In this document: one piece after another, positions 55,184 through 63,844 of the stretch
Position numbering within the stretch: position 1 is the first letter of the stretch
Layout: each line of letters begins with the position of its first letter
Assembly (NCBI RefSeq): GCF_016623585.1
Contig: NZ_JAEHFY010000008.1
Coordinates: forward strand, 107,072 to 171,071
Origin: Pedobacter segetis
GTDB taxonomy: Bacteria > Bacteroidota > Bacteroidia > Sphingobacteriales > Sphingobacteriaceae
Length of the DNA stretch: 64,000 nucleotides
Direction of reading: 5' to 3'
Translations under genes and position numbers: made by a program
The notes under the pieces: model-generated
Database searches by the model: none
Told to the model about the DNA's origin: nothing
What the model saw: the letters and a program-made list of their open reading frames with translations, nothing else

Positions 55184-55711
55184 ATGAAAAATTTATTCAT
55201 CATATTATTGATTACCGTTTCTAGCTCTTTATTTGCACAAGCAAGTAATCTAGATCAAATCCGTGAAGATTATATTGCATCTATTAATGATAGCGATATG
55301 GCCGATAAATTATGCAATCAATTAGAAGAAATTAAAAATCCTAGTGCTTTGATTATGGCTTATTTGGGTTCTGTACAGGCCATAAAAGCAAAACATGCTT
55401 GGAACCCGGTAAGCAAGATGAGCTATCTCAAAGAAGGTTTTGGAACTATTAACAAAGCCGTAGCAAAGGACCCCAATCAATTAGAGGTGCGTTTTTTAAG
55501 GTTTAGTCTTCAATATTATGTGCCTGCTTTTTTGGGTTACAGTAAGAATTTAATAAACGACAAGAACAAGATCATATCTATTTTAAGAAATGCCCATACC
55601 TCTAAATTAGATGTTGATGGCGATATTTTGAAAAACATGGTCAATTTTATGATCGATAGCAAAAAATGTAACGCCGAAGAGATCGCCGTTTTAAAGAAGG
55701 TATTAGTTTAA
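55184..55711 (+). CDS. Secreted protein of unknown function in the carotenoid cluster
   Basis: A 175-residue exported protein: Sec signal peptide (residues 1-19, SLFAQA), mature part mostly helical with SALIMAYLGSVQAIKAKHAW and LRFSLQYYVPAFLGYSKN. No family recognised. It occupies the place where crtZ (carotene hydroxylase) often sits in related clusters but has no His-box motifs, so it is not a hydroxylase. It may be a carotenoid-related periplasmic protein (inference from position). Confidence 0.75.
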   Translation: MKNLFIILLITVSSSLFAQASNLDQIREDYIASINDSDMADKLCNQLEEIKNPSALIMAYLGSVQAIKAKHAWNPVSKMSYLKEGFGTINKAVAKDPNQLEVRFLRFSLQYYVPAFLGYSKNLINDKNKIISILRNAHTSKLDVDGDILKNMVNFMIDSKKCNAEEIAVLKKVLV

Positions 55712-55716
55712 ACTAT

Positions 55717-56412
55717 ATGGATAAACATTATACCTATTTATTGATCAATGTTCTAACCGTTTTATTCCCCATTTTTTTATCGTTCGATAAAAAAGTAAGC
55801 TTTTTTAAAAAGTGGAAATTTATTCTTCCTGGGATGTTTCTCTCTGGATCGCTCTATCTTTTATGGGATTATTTGTTTACTATTAACCAGGTATGGTCCT
55901 TTAACCCCGATTATATTTTAGGCATTAAATTTTTTGGCCTTCCGCTAGAAGAAATCCTATTCTTTATTACCGTCCCGTTCGCTTGCATTTTTATTTACGA
56001 GTGCTTGCTTTGTTACTTCAAGCTGTATATTTCGAGAAACATCAGTAAAATGATAAGTTACATTTTATTATTGCTTTGCATTGTTTTAGTATTTCTTTAT
56101 CACGATCGGTTGTACAGCCTGATCAACTTTAGCACTTTAGCCATCATCTTGGTTTTTACTTTATTGAAGGATATGAAATTGGATATGGGTAAATTTTTTG
56201 TTGCCTATCTGGTCTCATTGATCCCGTTTTATATCGTAAATGGTATTTTAACCGCTATACCCATTGTGAGTTATAATAATGCAGAAAATATGGGTTTTAG
56301 GGTGGGCACCGTCCCTTTTGAAGATCATTTTTATTCTATGTCTTTGATATTGTTAAACCTTATTTTCTTTGAATATTTCAGGAACAAAAAAACACATGCA
56401 ACCGCTTCCTGA
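55717..56412 (+). CDS. Lycopene cyclase (CrtYcd type)
   Basis: A 231-residue membrane protein with about seven helices, a fusion of two lycopene cyclase domains as in CrtYcd. The first repeat contains LYLLWDYLF and the PLEEILFF motif; the second ends with VGTVPFEDHFYSM. It cyclises lycopene ends to beta rings, giving beta-carotene. Its 3' end overlaps the b5-like gene by 17 nt. Confidence 0.88.
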   Translation: MDKHYTYLLINVLTVLFPIFLSFDKKVSFFKKWKFILPGMFLSGSLYLLWDYLFTINQVWSFNPDYILGIKFFGLPLEEILFFITVPFACIFIYECLLCYFKLYISRNISKMISYILLLLCIVLVFLYHDRLYSLINFSTLAIILVFTLLKDMKLDMGKFFVAYLVSLIPFYIVNGILTAIPIVSYNNAENMGFRVGTVPFEDHFYSMSLILLNLIFFEYFRNKKTHATAS

Positions 56413-56635
56413 ATATACCAGATCTCAACTCGCTTTGCGAAACGGACAAGATAAACCCCAGATTTGGGTGGCTTATTTAGGCTTTATTTATGATGTGGGC
56501 GAAAGCCGGCTATGGCGAGATGGTAAGCATTACGAACATTGGGCAGGGCAAGATTTAACCGATGAACTAAAAGATGCGCCACATACCGAAAAGGTTTTTG
56601 AGAAGTTTGTAAAGATTGGGGTTTTAAAGAGCTAA
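56396..56635 (+). CDS. Cytochrome b5-like heme-binding mini-protein
   Basis: A 79-residue single-domain protein of the prokaryotic cytochrome b5-like group: WVAYLGFIYDVGESRLW, then GKHYEHWAGQDLTDELKDAPH, whose histidines are the likely heme ligands. The classic HPGG is replaced. ATG 56396 overlaps the cyclase end by 17 nt. It could donate electrons to a carotenoid oxygenase or desaturase (inference), though no such partner is in the window apart from crtI. Confidence 0.82.
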   Translation: MQPLPEYTRSQLALRNGQDKPQIWVAYLGFIYDVGESRLWRDGKHYEHWAGQDLTDELKDAPHTEKVFEKFVKIGVLKS

Positions 56636-56679
56636 AAGCTTAAGGTAAAAAGCTCGATTATTCACAATTGGAGGTGTGC

Positions 56680-56890
56680 TACCCTGATTGGAGTGGAAGT
56701 GAACATTACCCAGAGCGAAGCCGAAGGGATGCTGCCCAGAGCGGAGTGGAAGTGAACATCACCCAGAGCGAAGTCGAAGGAATGCCGCCCAGAGCGAAGT
56801 CGAAGGAATGTCACCCAGAGCGGAGTCGAAGGAATGTTACCCAGAGCGGAGTCGAAGGAATGTCACCCAGAGCGGAGTCGAAGGGGGGGC
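56680..56890. repeat. Tandem array of eight 26-27 bp units
   Basis: About eight degenerate copies of ACCCAGAGCGGAGTCGAAGG plus AATGT occur head to tail without spacers. The last four are nearly identical; the first ones have diverged (GGAGTGGAAGTGAACAT variants). It is not a CRISPR array because units abut directly. A two-copy relative in inverted orientation lies at 52566-52607. Confidence 0.85.
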
Positions 56891-57056
56891 GTTAGGCTTT
56901 ATGCTTCTAATCCGCTCAGCATAACAAACTGTTCTGCTTTATGCGGTTTTAACCATGTTGGTTAGTTTCTTCACTAACCTTTAATGGGGGAATTTTGTTT
57001 CTTGTGAAAACGGAGAAAGTAGCAGAACCAAATATTTTGTTTGCATTTCAAAAAAT

Positions 57057-57089
57057 AAAAGCCGATTTGGGATTACCAAATCGACTTTT
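57057..57089 (-). terminator. Terminator of the bacilliredoxin gene
   Basis: On the minus strand a 14-bp stem (AAAAGTCGATTTGG / CCAAATCGGCTTTT, one G:U or mismatch) with a 5-nt loop is followed by ATTTTTTG, about 50 nt after the gene. The rest of the 504-bp gap between the b5-like gene and this gene holds the tandem array and no ORF. Confidence 0.75.
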
Positions 57090-57139
57090 ATTAAATTAGA
57101 TATTTGCTTTCAGCCTTAGGCTTTAAGCTTTCTGCCTAA

Positions 57140-57550
57140 CTAACAATATTGCTCAAAAGCTCCGATCAAATTATCGGCAATCATTTGTGCAGGGCGGCCT
57201 TCAATCTGATGACGCTCTATGATATGGACCAATTTACCGTCTTTAAATAAAGCCATAGATGGTGAAGACGGAGGGTAAGGCAACATATGGTTCCTTGCCG
57301 CATCAACGGCATCTTTTTCCATTCCTGCAAAAACGGTAATCAACTTGGTGGGTTTTTTAGAGTTGGCAGCGGCAATTTTTGCGGCGGGGCGGGCATTTGC
57401 AGCAGCACAACCGCATACAGAGTTTACAACCACAAAAGTAGTCCCTTCGCTTTCTATGGCTTTGGTAACATCTTCCGCATTTTTTAAATCTTCAAAACCG
57501 GCACTGGTTAAATCAGTACGCATTGGGGCAACTAAATATTCTGGATACAT
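57140..57550 (-). CDS. Bacilliredoxin (BrxA/BrxB, YphP family)
   Basis: A 136-residue thioredoxin-like protein with the CGC motif at Cys46-Cys48 (SVCGCAAANARP) and the conserved PSSPSMALFKDG segment. BrxA/B reduce mixed disulfides with bacillithiol in Firmicutes; Bacteroidota homologs suggest bacillithiol or a related thiol. It is a single-gene unit with its own promoter and terminator. Confidence 0.92.
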   Translation of the reverse strand: MYPEYLVAPMRTDLTSAGFEDLKNAEDVTKAIESEGTTFVVVNSVCGCAAANARPAAKIAAANSKKPTKLITVFAGMEKDAVDAARNHMLPYPPSSPSMALFKDGKLVHIIERHQIEGRPAQMIADNLIGAFEQYC

Positions 57551-57619
57551 CTTTATTAAAATTAAAAGTAAAAAGTTGATTGTTAAAAGTTTCTAAACTT
57601 ATTACATTCAACAGCACTA

Positions 57620-57650
57620 CAAAAGTAAAGTATTCAATTTTGTTGGGCAA
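57620..57650 (-). promoter_or_regulatory. Promoter of the bacilliredoxin gene
   Basis: On the minus strand TTG (57648-57650), 20 nt spacer, then TACTTTTG (57620-57627): a full match to the Bacteroidota consensus TTG-N19-21-TAnnTTTG, about 70 nt upstream of the ATG. This is the best promoter match in the window. Confidence 0.6.
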
Positions 57651-57761
57651 TTGTACTTATCAAAAGGATGTCATAAATGTGTTCTTGTTAAACTAAATTT
57701 TGATTAAAAGGTCTATCCGCTTAAAATAATCATCGCTTATCATGATATTTGGATTATTAAA

Positions 57762-58532
57762 ATGATAAAAATAGGTGCCTCTGTTAACAATGCGTTTCAT
57801 CAGAAGATTTTTTTCTTTTGCCTGTTTGCCGTGGTTATTTCTTCGTCTGGTTGTGCCATCCTCAATAAAAACAGGGTTACAAAAAACAGGGGTATCCCAA
57901 AGGCCGATTTTGATCTTCCCATTATCGTATATCCTACCAAAGTAGAAAACACCAAAACAATGATCGTTTTCTTATCTGGGGATGGCGGTTGGTTAACTTT
58001 TGATGATAATTTAGCGGTGGCTTTTTCTGAGAATGGATTTAATACCCTTGGTTTTAATTCTAGGTCTTATTTTTGGGATAAGAAAACGCCAAAACAAATA
58101 GGTAAAGATCTATCTGCCTTAATACAGGTTTATCTTAAGAATTTTGATTGTAAGAATGTGGTTTTATGCGGTTATTCTTTTGGTGCAGATGTTGTACCGT
58201 TTATTTATAGCAACCTAAACCTTAAAGAAAAAATCAGGGTAAAGTCTTTGATATTACTATCGCCTTTTGCTTCTACAGATTTTGTGGTTTATACTGCCGA
58301 TCTTTTAAATTTGGGAGGCGATAACCGTAAATTTAAAGTTGCCAAAGAGGTAGAAAAAATAAGGCTACCCATTAGCTGTTATTATGGTAAAGAGGAAGAA
58401 CCAAAACCTTTAAGTGGCGTTAATAAGAGGCGTTTCCATTTATATGAACTAAACGGGGGGCATAAATACACCGAAGATGCTATCCCTACCATCGTGAAAA
58501 ACCTTATCAAACATTATGTGCGAAAAAAATAA
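57762..58532 (+). CDS. VirJ/AcvB-like alpha/beta hydrolase, lipoprotein (first copy)
   Basis: A 256-residue lipoprotein (lipobox Cys31, SSSGC) with a VirJ-domain alpha/beta-hydrolase fold: FLSGDGGW (residues 70-77), nucleophile Ser139 in GYSFGAD, and a C-terminal His (GGHKYTED). AcvB of Agrobacterium, with the same domain, is a periplasmic lysyl-phosphatidylglycerol hydrolase. This copy precedes a second VirJ protein (17-nt overlap) and converges on an MprF-like gene. Confidence 0.85.
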   Translation: MIKIGASVNNAFHQKIFFFCLFAVVISSSGCAILNKNRVTKNRGIPKADFDLPIIVYPTKVENTKTMIVFLSGDGGWLTFDDNLAVAFSENGFNTLGFNSRSYFWDKKTPKQIGKDLSALIQVYLKNFDCKNVVLCGYSFGADVVPFIYSNLNLKEKIRVKSLILLSPFASTDFVVYTADLLNLGGDNRKFKVAKEVEKIRLPISCYYGKEEEPKPLSGVNKRRFHLYELNGGHKYTEDAIPTIVKNLIKHYVRKK

Positions 58533-59223
58533 AATTAAGCTTATCAGTAGTCTATTAGTGTGTTTTGTTCTGTTATTTTTTTTACGATCAACGGCTCAAG
58601 ATAAATTGCCCGATTTACCCCTTAAGCTATTAAAAAGCACTGGCAATAAAGCGCTTGTGGTTTATATCTCTGGAGATGGCGGCTGGAACGATTTCTCTAC
58701 CCAATTGGTTAACGGTTTAAACAAGAACGGATTGGCTGTTTTGGGTTTGGATAGCCATAAATATTTTTGGAGTAAAAAAACGCCCACTAAATTTGCCCAA
58801 GACCTGCAAAAGGCCATCGTTTACTATCAAAAAGAATGGAACAAAAAGGACCTGATCATTATAGGCTATTCTTTTGGTGCCGATGTTGGCTCATTTTTGC
58901 CATCAAACTTGGACCCATCTTTAAAAGAAAACATCCAATCTATGGTGTTGCTTTCGCCTAGCTTTTCTACTTCATTTGAAATTAAACTGATGGATATGTT
59001 AAATAGCGGAGGCGATTCTAATAAAGAAAAATATAAGGTTTACCCAGAACTTTTAAAAATCGCTTTTCCGGTAACTTGTGTTTTTGGTAGCGATGACGAT
59101 AGTGATTTTAAACCGGCATTAAAGGAAACAAAAACTATCCATAAAATAATAATCAAAGGCAACCACCATTATAACGATGATTTTTCTTTGGTATTAAGGA
59201 CGGTTTTATTGAGTGTTAAGTAA
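58516..59223 (+). CDS. VirJ/AcvB-like alpha/beta hydrolase (second copy)
   Basis: A 235-residue paralog of the preceding protein, with a Sec-type signal peptide (residues 1-27, STAQ) instead of a lipobox, the same ISGDGGW motif, nucleophile Ser119 in GYSFGAD, and a C-terminal His in KGNHHYNDD. The pair looks like a tandem duplication giving one lipid-anchored and one soluble periplasmic form. The start overlaps the first copy by 17 nt. Confidence 0.85.
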   Translation: MCEKNKIKLISSLLVCFVLLFFLRSTAQDKLPDLPLKLLKSTGNKALVVYISGDGGWNDFSTQLVNGLNKNGLAVLGLDSHKYFWSKKTPTKFAQDLQKAIVYYQKEWNKKDLIIIGYSFGADVGSFLPSNLDPSLKENIQSMVLLSPSFSTSFEIKLMDMLNSGGDSNKEKYKVYPELLKIAFPVTCVFGSDDDSDFKPALKETKTIHKIIIKGNHHYNDDFSLVLRTVLLSVK

Positions 59224-59244
59224 TTAGTATCAAGATTTGAGAGC

Positions 59245-59336
59245 AAAGATGCAAGAAACAAGATGCAAGATGCAAGAAACAAGAGTTAAGAAACAAGATG
59301 CAAGAGTTAAGAAACAAGAGTTAAGAAACAAGAGCC
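59245..59336. repeat. Degenerate tandem repeat downstream of the VirJ pair
   Basis: Mixed copies of GATGCAAGAAACAA and GAGTTAAGAAACAA, 13-15 bp long, cover most of the convergent spacer, followed by CCATCAACTATCAACCATTGAC-like words. It is the third short-word tract in the window. Confidence 0.7.
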
Positions 59337-59419
59337 AAAATTAATATACATCCTAACTGCGCACTATTGACCATCAACTATCAACCATTGACTAATAAAC
59401 TGACAACCAATGAACTCAT

Positions 59420-62008
59420 TTAACTTCCTTCAGAAACCCTTTTTAAAGCAGATGGCACTTGGAAAAGATGGTAATTATGATTGTAAATGAGGTATTTCTT
59501 TTCCCACGATGGATAAAATTTCTCTTTATACTTTCTTAGGCCTTTAAAAGCTCCAAAAGCCCTTAAGTTTTCATAAGCGTATTTGATGGTTTTCTGCGTT
59601 ATGTTTACGTTTTCCATGCCGCTCATTGGTGCTAGGCCCATATTTACAGATTTAAAACCTTCGGTTTGTAAGTAAATAAAAGTTTTTGCCAGTAACATAT
59701 CCAAAACGCCATTTGGTGCGTCATTAACTTTCCTGATCAGATCATAAGTAGCTTCTCCGGGCGCAAAATCAGGGATGATATTTAAGAAGGCATATACTTT
59801 TTCTTCTTGATCTTCTATGGTTAAAATAGTTTGGTGCTTTAAAATAGAAGTATCAAAGATACCTTGGGTAAAAGCAACTTCTTTTTTGCCCAATTCGGTT
59901 AACCAATTATCAGATACCTTTTCTAATTTTTGTAGTAAGCCATCTTTAATGGGGGCTTTATAAACCTTAAAATCATAACCTTCTGAGCTTAGCCTGCTTA
60001 TAGCGCTTCTGGTGGTTTTCATTTTCCCACCTTCTAGTTTAAAGGTCTCTAGATCTAAAATAGCTTCTTCACCAATAGGTATCGCTTTTTTCTTTAATGA
60101 TTTATAAAGATCCAAAGATTGGTGCGGAACACGGTAATAGGTGCTTATAAAGCCGTTTTCTTCGCAAAAAGCCTCAAATAATACCAGCATATTTTTTCTT
60201 TCCTCATCATTGATAGCTACGGGGTTTTCTAAAACAACGGCAAAATGCCTGGTTAGCTTAAAGCTGATAAAAGCTGTCCTATCGTGATTAAAAAACAAGA
60301 ATTTATCGGGATAGGTTTTAAAATAATCTAATGCAGAAACGCCACATTTCTTTAAAATATCCTTTGCTTCTTCAAACTCTTCTGGCGTATTATAAGGCTT
60401 AGAAAAATAAGGGCTCAGCAAACAGTAAAGCAAAAACAATATCACACTGCCTCCTGCTACATAAATGGAAATTATAAAACGGGCACCAAATTTTGTTAGC
60501 GGTACAATGGTTTTATCATCAAACAAAAAGAAAATTTTTAATACAGATCTAAAGGCATTTATAAAAGTGAAATCTATACCAAAATGGCGTTTATCTATAA
60601 AATAAAAACCTAAGACACCATAAGCTATAAAAGCTATAACGGCATAAAAAACTATCCAGATATTAAAATAAGCAAGTTTAGGATGTGGCTTTAGCTTATA
60701 AGAACCTTTGGTGTAAATTAAGGCAGCTGCCGCCACAAATGCCAATATGGCCTCTTCATAATCAGCGGCCTTTAGTAAATGGCCAATTACAGAAAACAGG
60801 GTAAGAGATAATGCCATGTACCAAGCTCTTTTAGAACCTTGTAGCAAGAAAACGCTCAGGATAACCAAAATTAGCCCGAAGATTAAAACCATAGAGTTGC
60901 TGGTTACTATTAATTCTTCTGGTAATAAGTTTTTCACTAACCTTAACCTGCTGGGTATTGCAGGGCTAATGGCCGATATGATGTTGACCACGCCCAAAAT
61001 CAGGATGATAAAGGCAGGCAGGATCCTTAATAAGATGTTATCTTTTTTGGTAATAAAACTTAGGATACCGGCGATCAACGGAAGCCAAAACTCGAAAAAC
61101 CTAAATAATAGGGTAATGGTAGCTGCGGCAATTATAGGGAAACCAAATTGTTGTAATACTAAGGTAAGGGAAACTTCAATTGCACCCAAACCCCTTAAAA
61201 ACGGAGAGGCTATCAATAAGATCACCATTACGATATAACCAATTATGGCTGCCGGTAAACTCGCATCGAAACCTAAAGCCAGCATACAAATATAGAGGTG
61301 TGCAATGCCAATCAGTTCGATCAAAATAGAAGTTGCCAACGTGAGGTAAAAGTTTTTCCTGTTGATTTTTTCTTCCAACATCTCATCCATCATAGAAACA
61401 GAGGATGGTTTTACTTTAGATAGCCACTGGTAGGCCTTCCCTTTTTTAGAGATCGAGTAGATAAGATAGATGAAGAAACCAGTCAATACCAACAAAAACA
61501 CAAAGCCAAGAAGTTCTGCAAGGCCTAACTTGGTAAAAAGCAATGCTATGCCCAAAACCGGTACAGCCACTAAAACCACAGATAAAATGCTGCAAAAGCC
61601 AAATATGGTACTTGCCAAATGTATCTGAGACTTGGTAACCCCTTTGTTTTCTATATCTTTTGTGAAAAAGGCCAATGAAGAAAAGCCCCCTGCGGGTAAA
61701 AAAACGCTCACAAAATTCCGCTTTAAAAAAAGCGTGATAGCTAAAAAGAAAGAAAGCTTTTTATTTAAAGATTTAAAGCTAAAAACATACATTAAGCCTT
61801 GTACGGCTATGTAAATTAACGTAAGCAAGATGCCTATGATAATATAAAACGGGCTGCAATAAGCTAATTGATCTTTGATTTTCAGCACTTCTATATGCTC
61901 ATGCCTGATAAAGAAAATGGCCATCCCGATCATGAAAATGCCCAAAACCAATTGCCATAAAAATTTGTTGTAAACCAGTTTGGATAAGAAATCTTTCGCT
62001 TTGATCAT
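59420..62008 (-). CDS. MprF-like aminoacyl-phospholipid synthase/flippase
   Basis: An 862-residue protein with an N-terminal membrane domain of about 13-14 helices (UPF0104/flippase type, then further helices) and a C-terminal DUF2156 domain (about 540-850) of the GNAT-like aminoacyltransferase fold found in MprF/LpiA. Such enzymes transfer Lys or Ala from tRNA to phosphatidylglycerol and flip the product. It converges with the VirJ pair. Because Bacteroidota membranes are usually rich in PE and ornithine lipids, the acceptor lipid is uncertain. Confidence 0.88.
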   Translation of the reverse strand: MIKAKDFLSKLVYNKFLWQLVLGIFMIGMAIFFIRHEHIEVLKIKDQLAYCSPFYIIIGILLTLIYIAVQGLMYVFSFKSLNKKLSFFLAITLFLKRNFVSVFLPAGGFSSLAFFTKDIENKGVTKSQIHLASTIFGFCSILSVVLVAVPVLGIALLFTKLGLAELLGFVFLLVLTGFFIYLIYSISKKGKAYQWLSKVKPSSVSMMDEMLEEKINRKNFYLTLATSILIELIGIAHLYICMLALGFDASLPAAIIGYIVMVILLIASPFLRGLGAIEVSLTLVLQQFGFPIIAAATITLLFRFFEFWLPLIAGILSFITKKDNILLRILPAFIILILGVVNIISAISPAIPSRLRLVKNLLPEELIVTSNSMVLIFGLILVILSVFLLQGSKRAWYMALSLTLFSVIGHLLKAADYEEAILAFVAAAALIYTKGSYKLKPHPKLAYFNIWIVFYAVIAFIAYGVLGFYFIDKRHFGIDFTFINAFRSVLKIFFLFDDKTIVPLTKFGARFIISIYVAGGSVILFLLYCLLSPYFSKPYNTPEEFEEAKDILKKCGVSALDYFKTYPDKFLFFNHDRTAFISFKLTRHFAVVLENPVAINDEERKNMLVLFEAFCEENGFISTYYRVPHQSLDLYKSLKKKAIPIGEEAILDLETFKLEGGKMKTTRSAISRLSSEGYDFKVYKAPIKDGLLQKLEKVSDNWLTELGKKEVAFTQGIFDTSILKHQTILTIEDQEEKVYAFLNIIPDFAPGEATYDLIRKVNDAPNGVLDMLLAKTFIYLQTEGFKSVNMGLAPMSGMENVNITQKTIKYAYENLRAFGAFKGLRKYKEKFYPSWEKKYLIYNHNYHLFQVPSALKRVSEGS

Positions 62009-62182
62009 GGGTATAATTTCAATCGCAAATTTGCGGTTTTTTAATCAAAAGGTTTAAAATATTTGATCTTATTGTAAACATTTTGTTGGATTTGTTATTT
62101 ATCGAAATAAAAAATAACGCATCTCGTTTCAATCTACTTAAAAATTGTTAATATTAAAATCTAAAATAAAAACACAGATAAT

Positions 62183-63805
62183 ATGTTTAAAAATAAAATA
62201 AAATATCTTTTCATTGCCCTTGCTCTGGCCATGGGGCCATTCATTAGCGAAGCACAAAATCTAACTTATAAAGCCAATTGGCAAAATCTAGATCTTGTTT
62301 CTGATACCACTTTTGGCATTAGTACAGAAAAAGCCTATCAAGAGCTTTTAAAAAACAAGAAAGCGGTGAATGTGGTAGTAGCGGTAATTGATGGCGGGGT
62401 AGATATTTCTCATGAAGACCTAAAAAGCGTTATCTATACCAACCCTAAAGAGAAGTTAGATGGTAAAGACGATGATAAAAACGGTTATATAGATGATATT
62501 AACGGTTGGGATTTTTTGGGTGGCCCAAAGGGCGATGTTGAGTTTGAGACCTTGGAACTGGTAAGGCAGATAAGAGCATTAAACCCTAAATACGAGAACA
62601 AAAGTACCGATAGCCTTTCTAAAACAAATGAAGCCGAGTATCTGAAATACCTAAATATGAAAAACGAACTGAACCAAAAACTGACCGAGGCCAAAAATAA
62701 CCTCAACGGCATTTATGGTTTTAAAACCGTTTTAGAAAACATGGTAAAGAAAATGGGTAAAGAAAACCCTGCTTTAGCAGATTTTGAAGCTTTTGAACCA
62801 ACCGAAAGGGGCGAAGCACAAGTAAAAAAAGTGATGTTGAACGTGATGAAAGAAGAGCCAGATTTCGCAACATTTAAGAAAGAACAAATAGATGCCGCTT
62901 TTGATCATTTTAAAGAACAAGTAGATTATAACTACAATATAGATTACAATCCAAGGGATATTGTTGGGGATGACGAGAACGATCCTAGACAAAAAATCTA
63001 TGGTAATAACGATGTAACCGGCCCAGATGCCTTACATGGCACACACGTAGCCGGAATAATTGGTGCCAATAGAGATAACAACCTTGGTATAAAAGGGGTT
63101 GCCAACCATGCTATTATCATGTCTGTAAGAGCTGTGCCCAATGGCGATGAAAGAGATAAGGATGTTGCCAATGCCATTAGATACGCTGTTGATAATGGCG
63201 CAAAAGTAATCAACATGAGTTTTGGTAAGGGATATTCTCCTCATAAAGATGTGGTTGACGATGCCGTAAAGTATGCCGTTTCTAAAGATGTGCTTTTGGT
63301 GCATGCTGCAGGTAACGATGATATGAACCTGGATCTAGAAAGCAGCAAGAACTACCCTAACAGGATCTATGCAGATCAAACGGGTACCGCTGCTCCTTCT
63401 TGGATAGAAGTTGGTGCTTCTGGGCCAACGGATGATGCCTCTTTGAAAGCAAGTTTCTCTAATTATGGCAAAACAAGTGTAGATGTTTTTGCACCAGGAG
63501 AACGTATTTATTCTACCACCCCAAACAGTACCTATACAGAAGAAGACGGCACCAGTATGGCATCGCCGGTTGTTGCTGGTTTGGCTACTTTAATAAGAAG
63601 TTATTTCCCAAAACTAACGGCCCCAGAAGTAAAAAACGCAATCATGCAATCAGTTGTGAAGGTAAACCACCCTGTAGAACTGATGATAGGAAAAGATAAG
63701 AAAACTGTTCCGTTTAGCGATCTTTGTATTTCTGGCGGTGTGGTTAATACCTATAATGCCATTAAATTGGCAGAAAGTATGGCAAAAACTTCCGCAAAGA
63801 AATAA
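62183..63805 (+). CDS. Secreted S8 (subtilisin-like) serine protease with large insertion
   Basis: A 540-residue subtilase: signal peptide (1-24), catalytic Asp70 (AVIDGGVD), His285 (HGTHVAG) and Ser458 (GTSMASPVVAG). The 215 residues between Asp and His (about 30 in subtilisin) include a charged helical insertion (about 115-255). No type IX secretion C-terminal domain is visible, and no pro-peptide of normal size, so it is probably a periplasmic or outer-membrane-associated protease. Confidence 0.9.
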   Translation: MFKNKIKYLFIALALAMGPFISEAQNLTYKANWQNLDLVSDTTFGISTEKAYQELLKNKKAVNVVVAVIDGGVDISHEDLKSVIYTNPKEKLDGKDDDKNGYIDDINGWDFLGGPKGDVEFETLELVRQIRALNPKYENKSTDSLSKTNEAEYLKYLNMKNELNQKLTEAKNNLNGIYGFKTVLENMVKKMGKENPALADFEAFEPTERGEAQVKKVMLNVMKEEPDFATFKKEQIDAAFDHFKEQVDYNYNIDYNPRDIVGDDENDPRQKIYGNNDVTGPDALHGTHVAGIIGANRDNNLGIKGVANHAIIMSVRAVPNGDERDKDVANAIRYAVDNGAKVINMSFGKGYSPHKDVVDDAVKYAVSKDVLLVHAAGNDDMNLDLESSKNYPNRIYADQTGTAAPSWIEVGASGPTDDASLKASFSNYGKTSVDVFAPGERIYSTTPNSTYTEEDGTSMASPVVAGLATLIRSYFPKLTAPEVKNAIMQSVVKVNHPVELMIGKDKKTVPFSDLCISGGVVNTYNAIKLAESMAKTSAKK

Positions 63806-63817
63806 TGGCACAAAATT

Positions 63818-63844
63818 GGTTTTTGATTTGATAAATCAAAAGCC
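63818..63844 (+). promoter_or_regulatory. Hairpin abutting the start codon of the 40-residue gene
   Basis: GGTTTTTGATTT / AAATCAAAAGCC form a continuous 12-bp stem (one G:U) with a GAT loop, ending directly before the ATG at 63845. There is no T-run after it, so it is not a normal terminator; it may occlude or position ribosome entry. Confidence 0.55.

Noticed and set aside
56680..56890. CRISPR array
   Set aside because: Units abut head to tail with no unique spacers, vary in sequence, and no cas gene is nearby.
56668..56895. An open frame of 75 codons across the tandem array
   Set aside because: It is translated repeat DNA (HPERSRR-type spurious peptide), has no start context, and the repeats run in several frames.
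60816..61238. Plus-strand open frame of 140 codons inside the MprF-like gene
   Set aside because: It is antisense to a well-supported membrane protein gene and its composition mirrors the opposite strand.
63818..63844. Intrinsic terminator for the protease gene
   Set aside because: The stem is strong but is not followed by a T-run on either strand, and it ends at a start codon.
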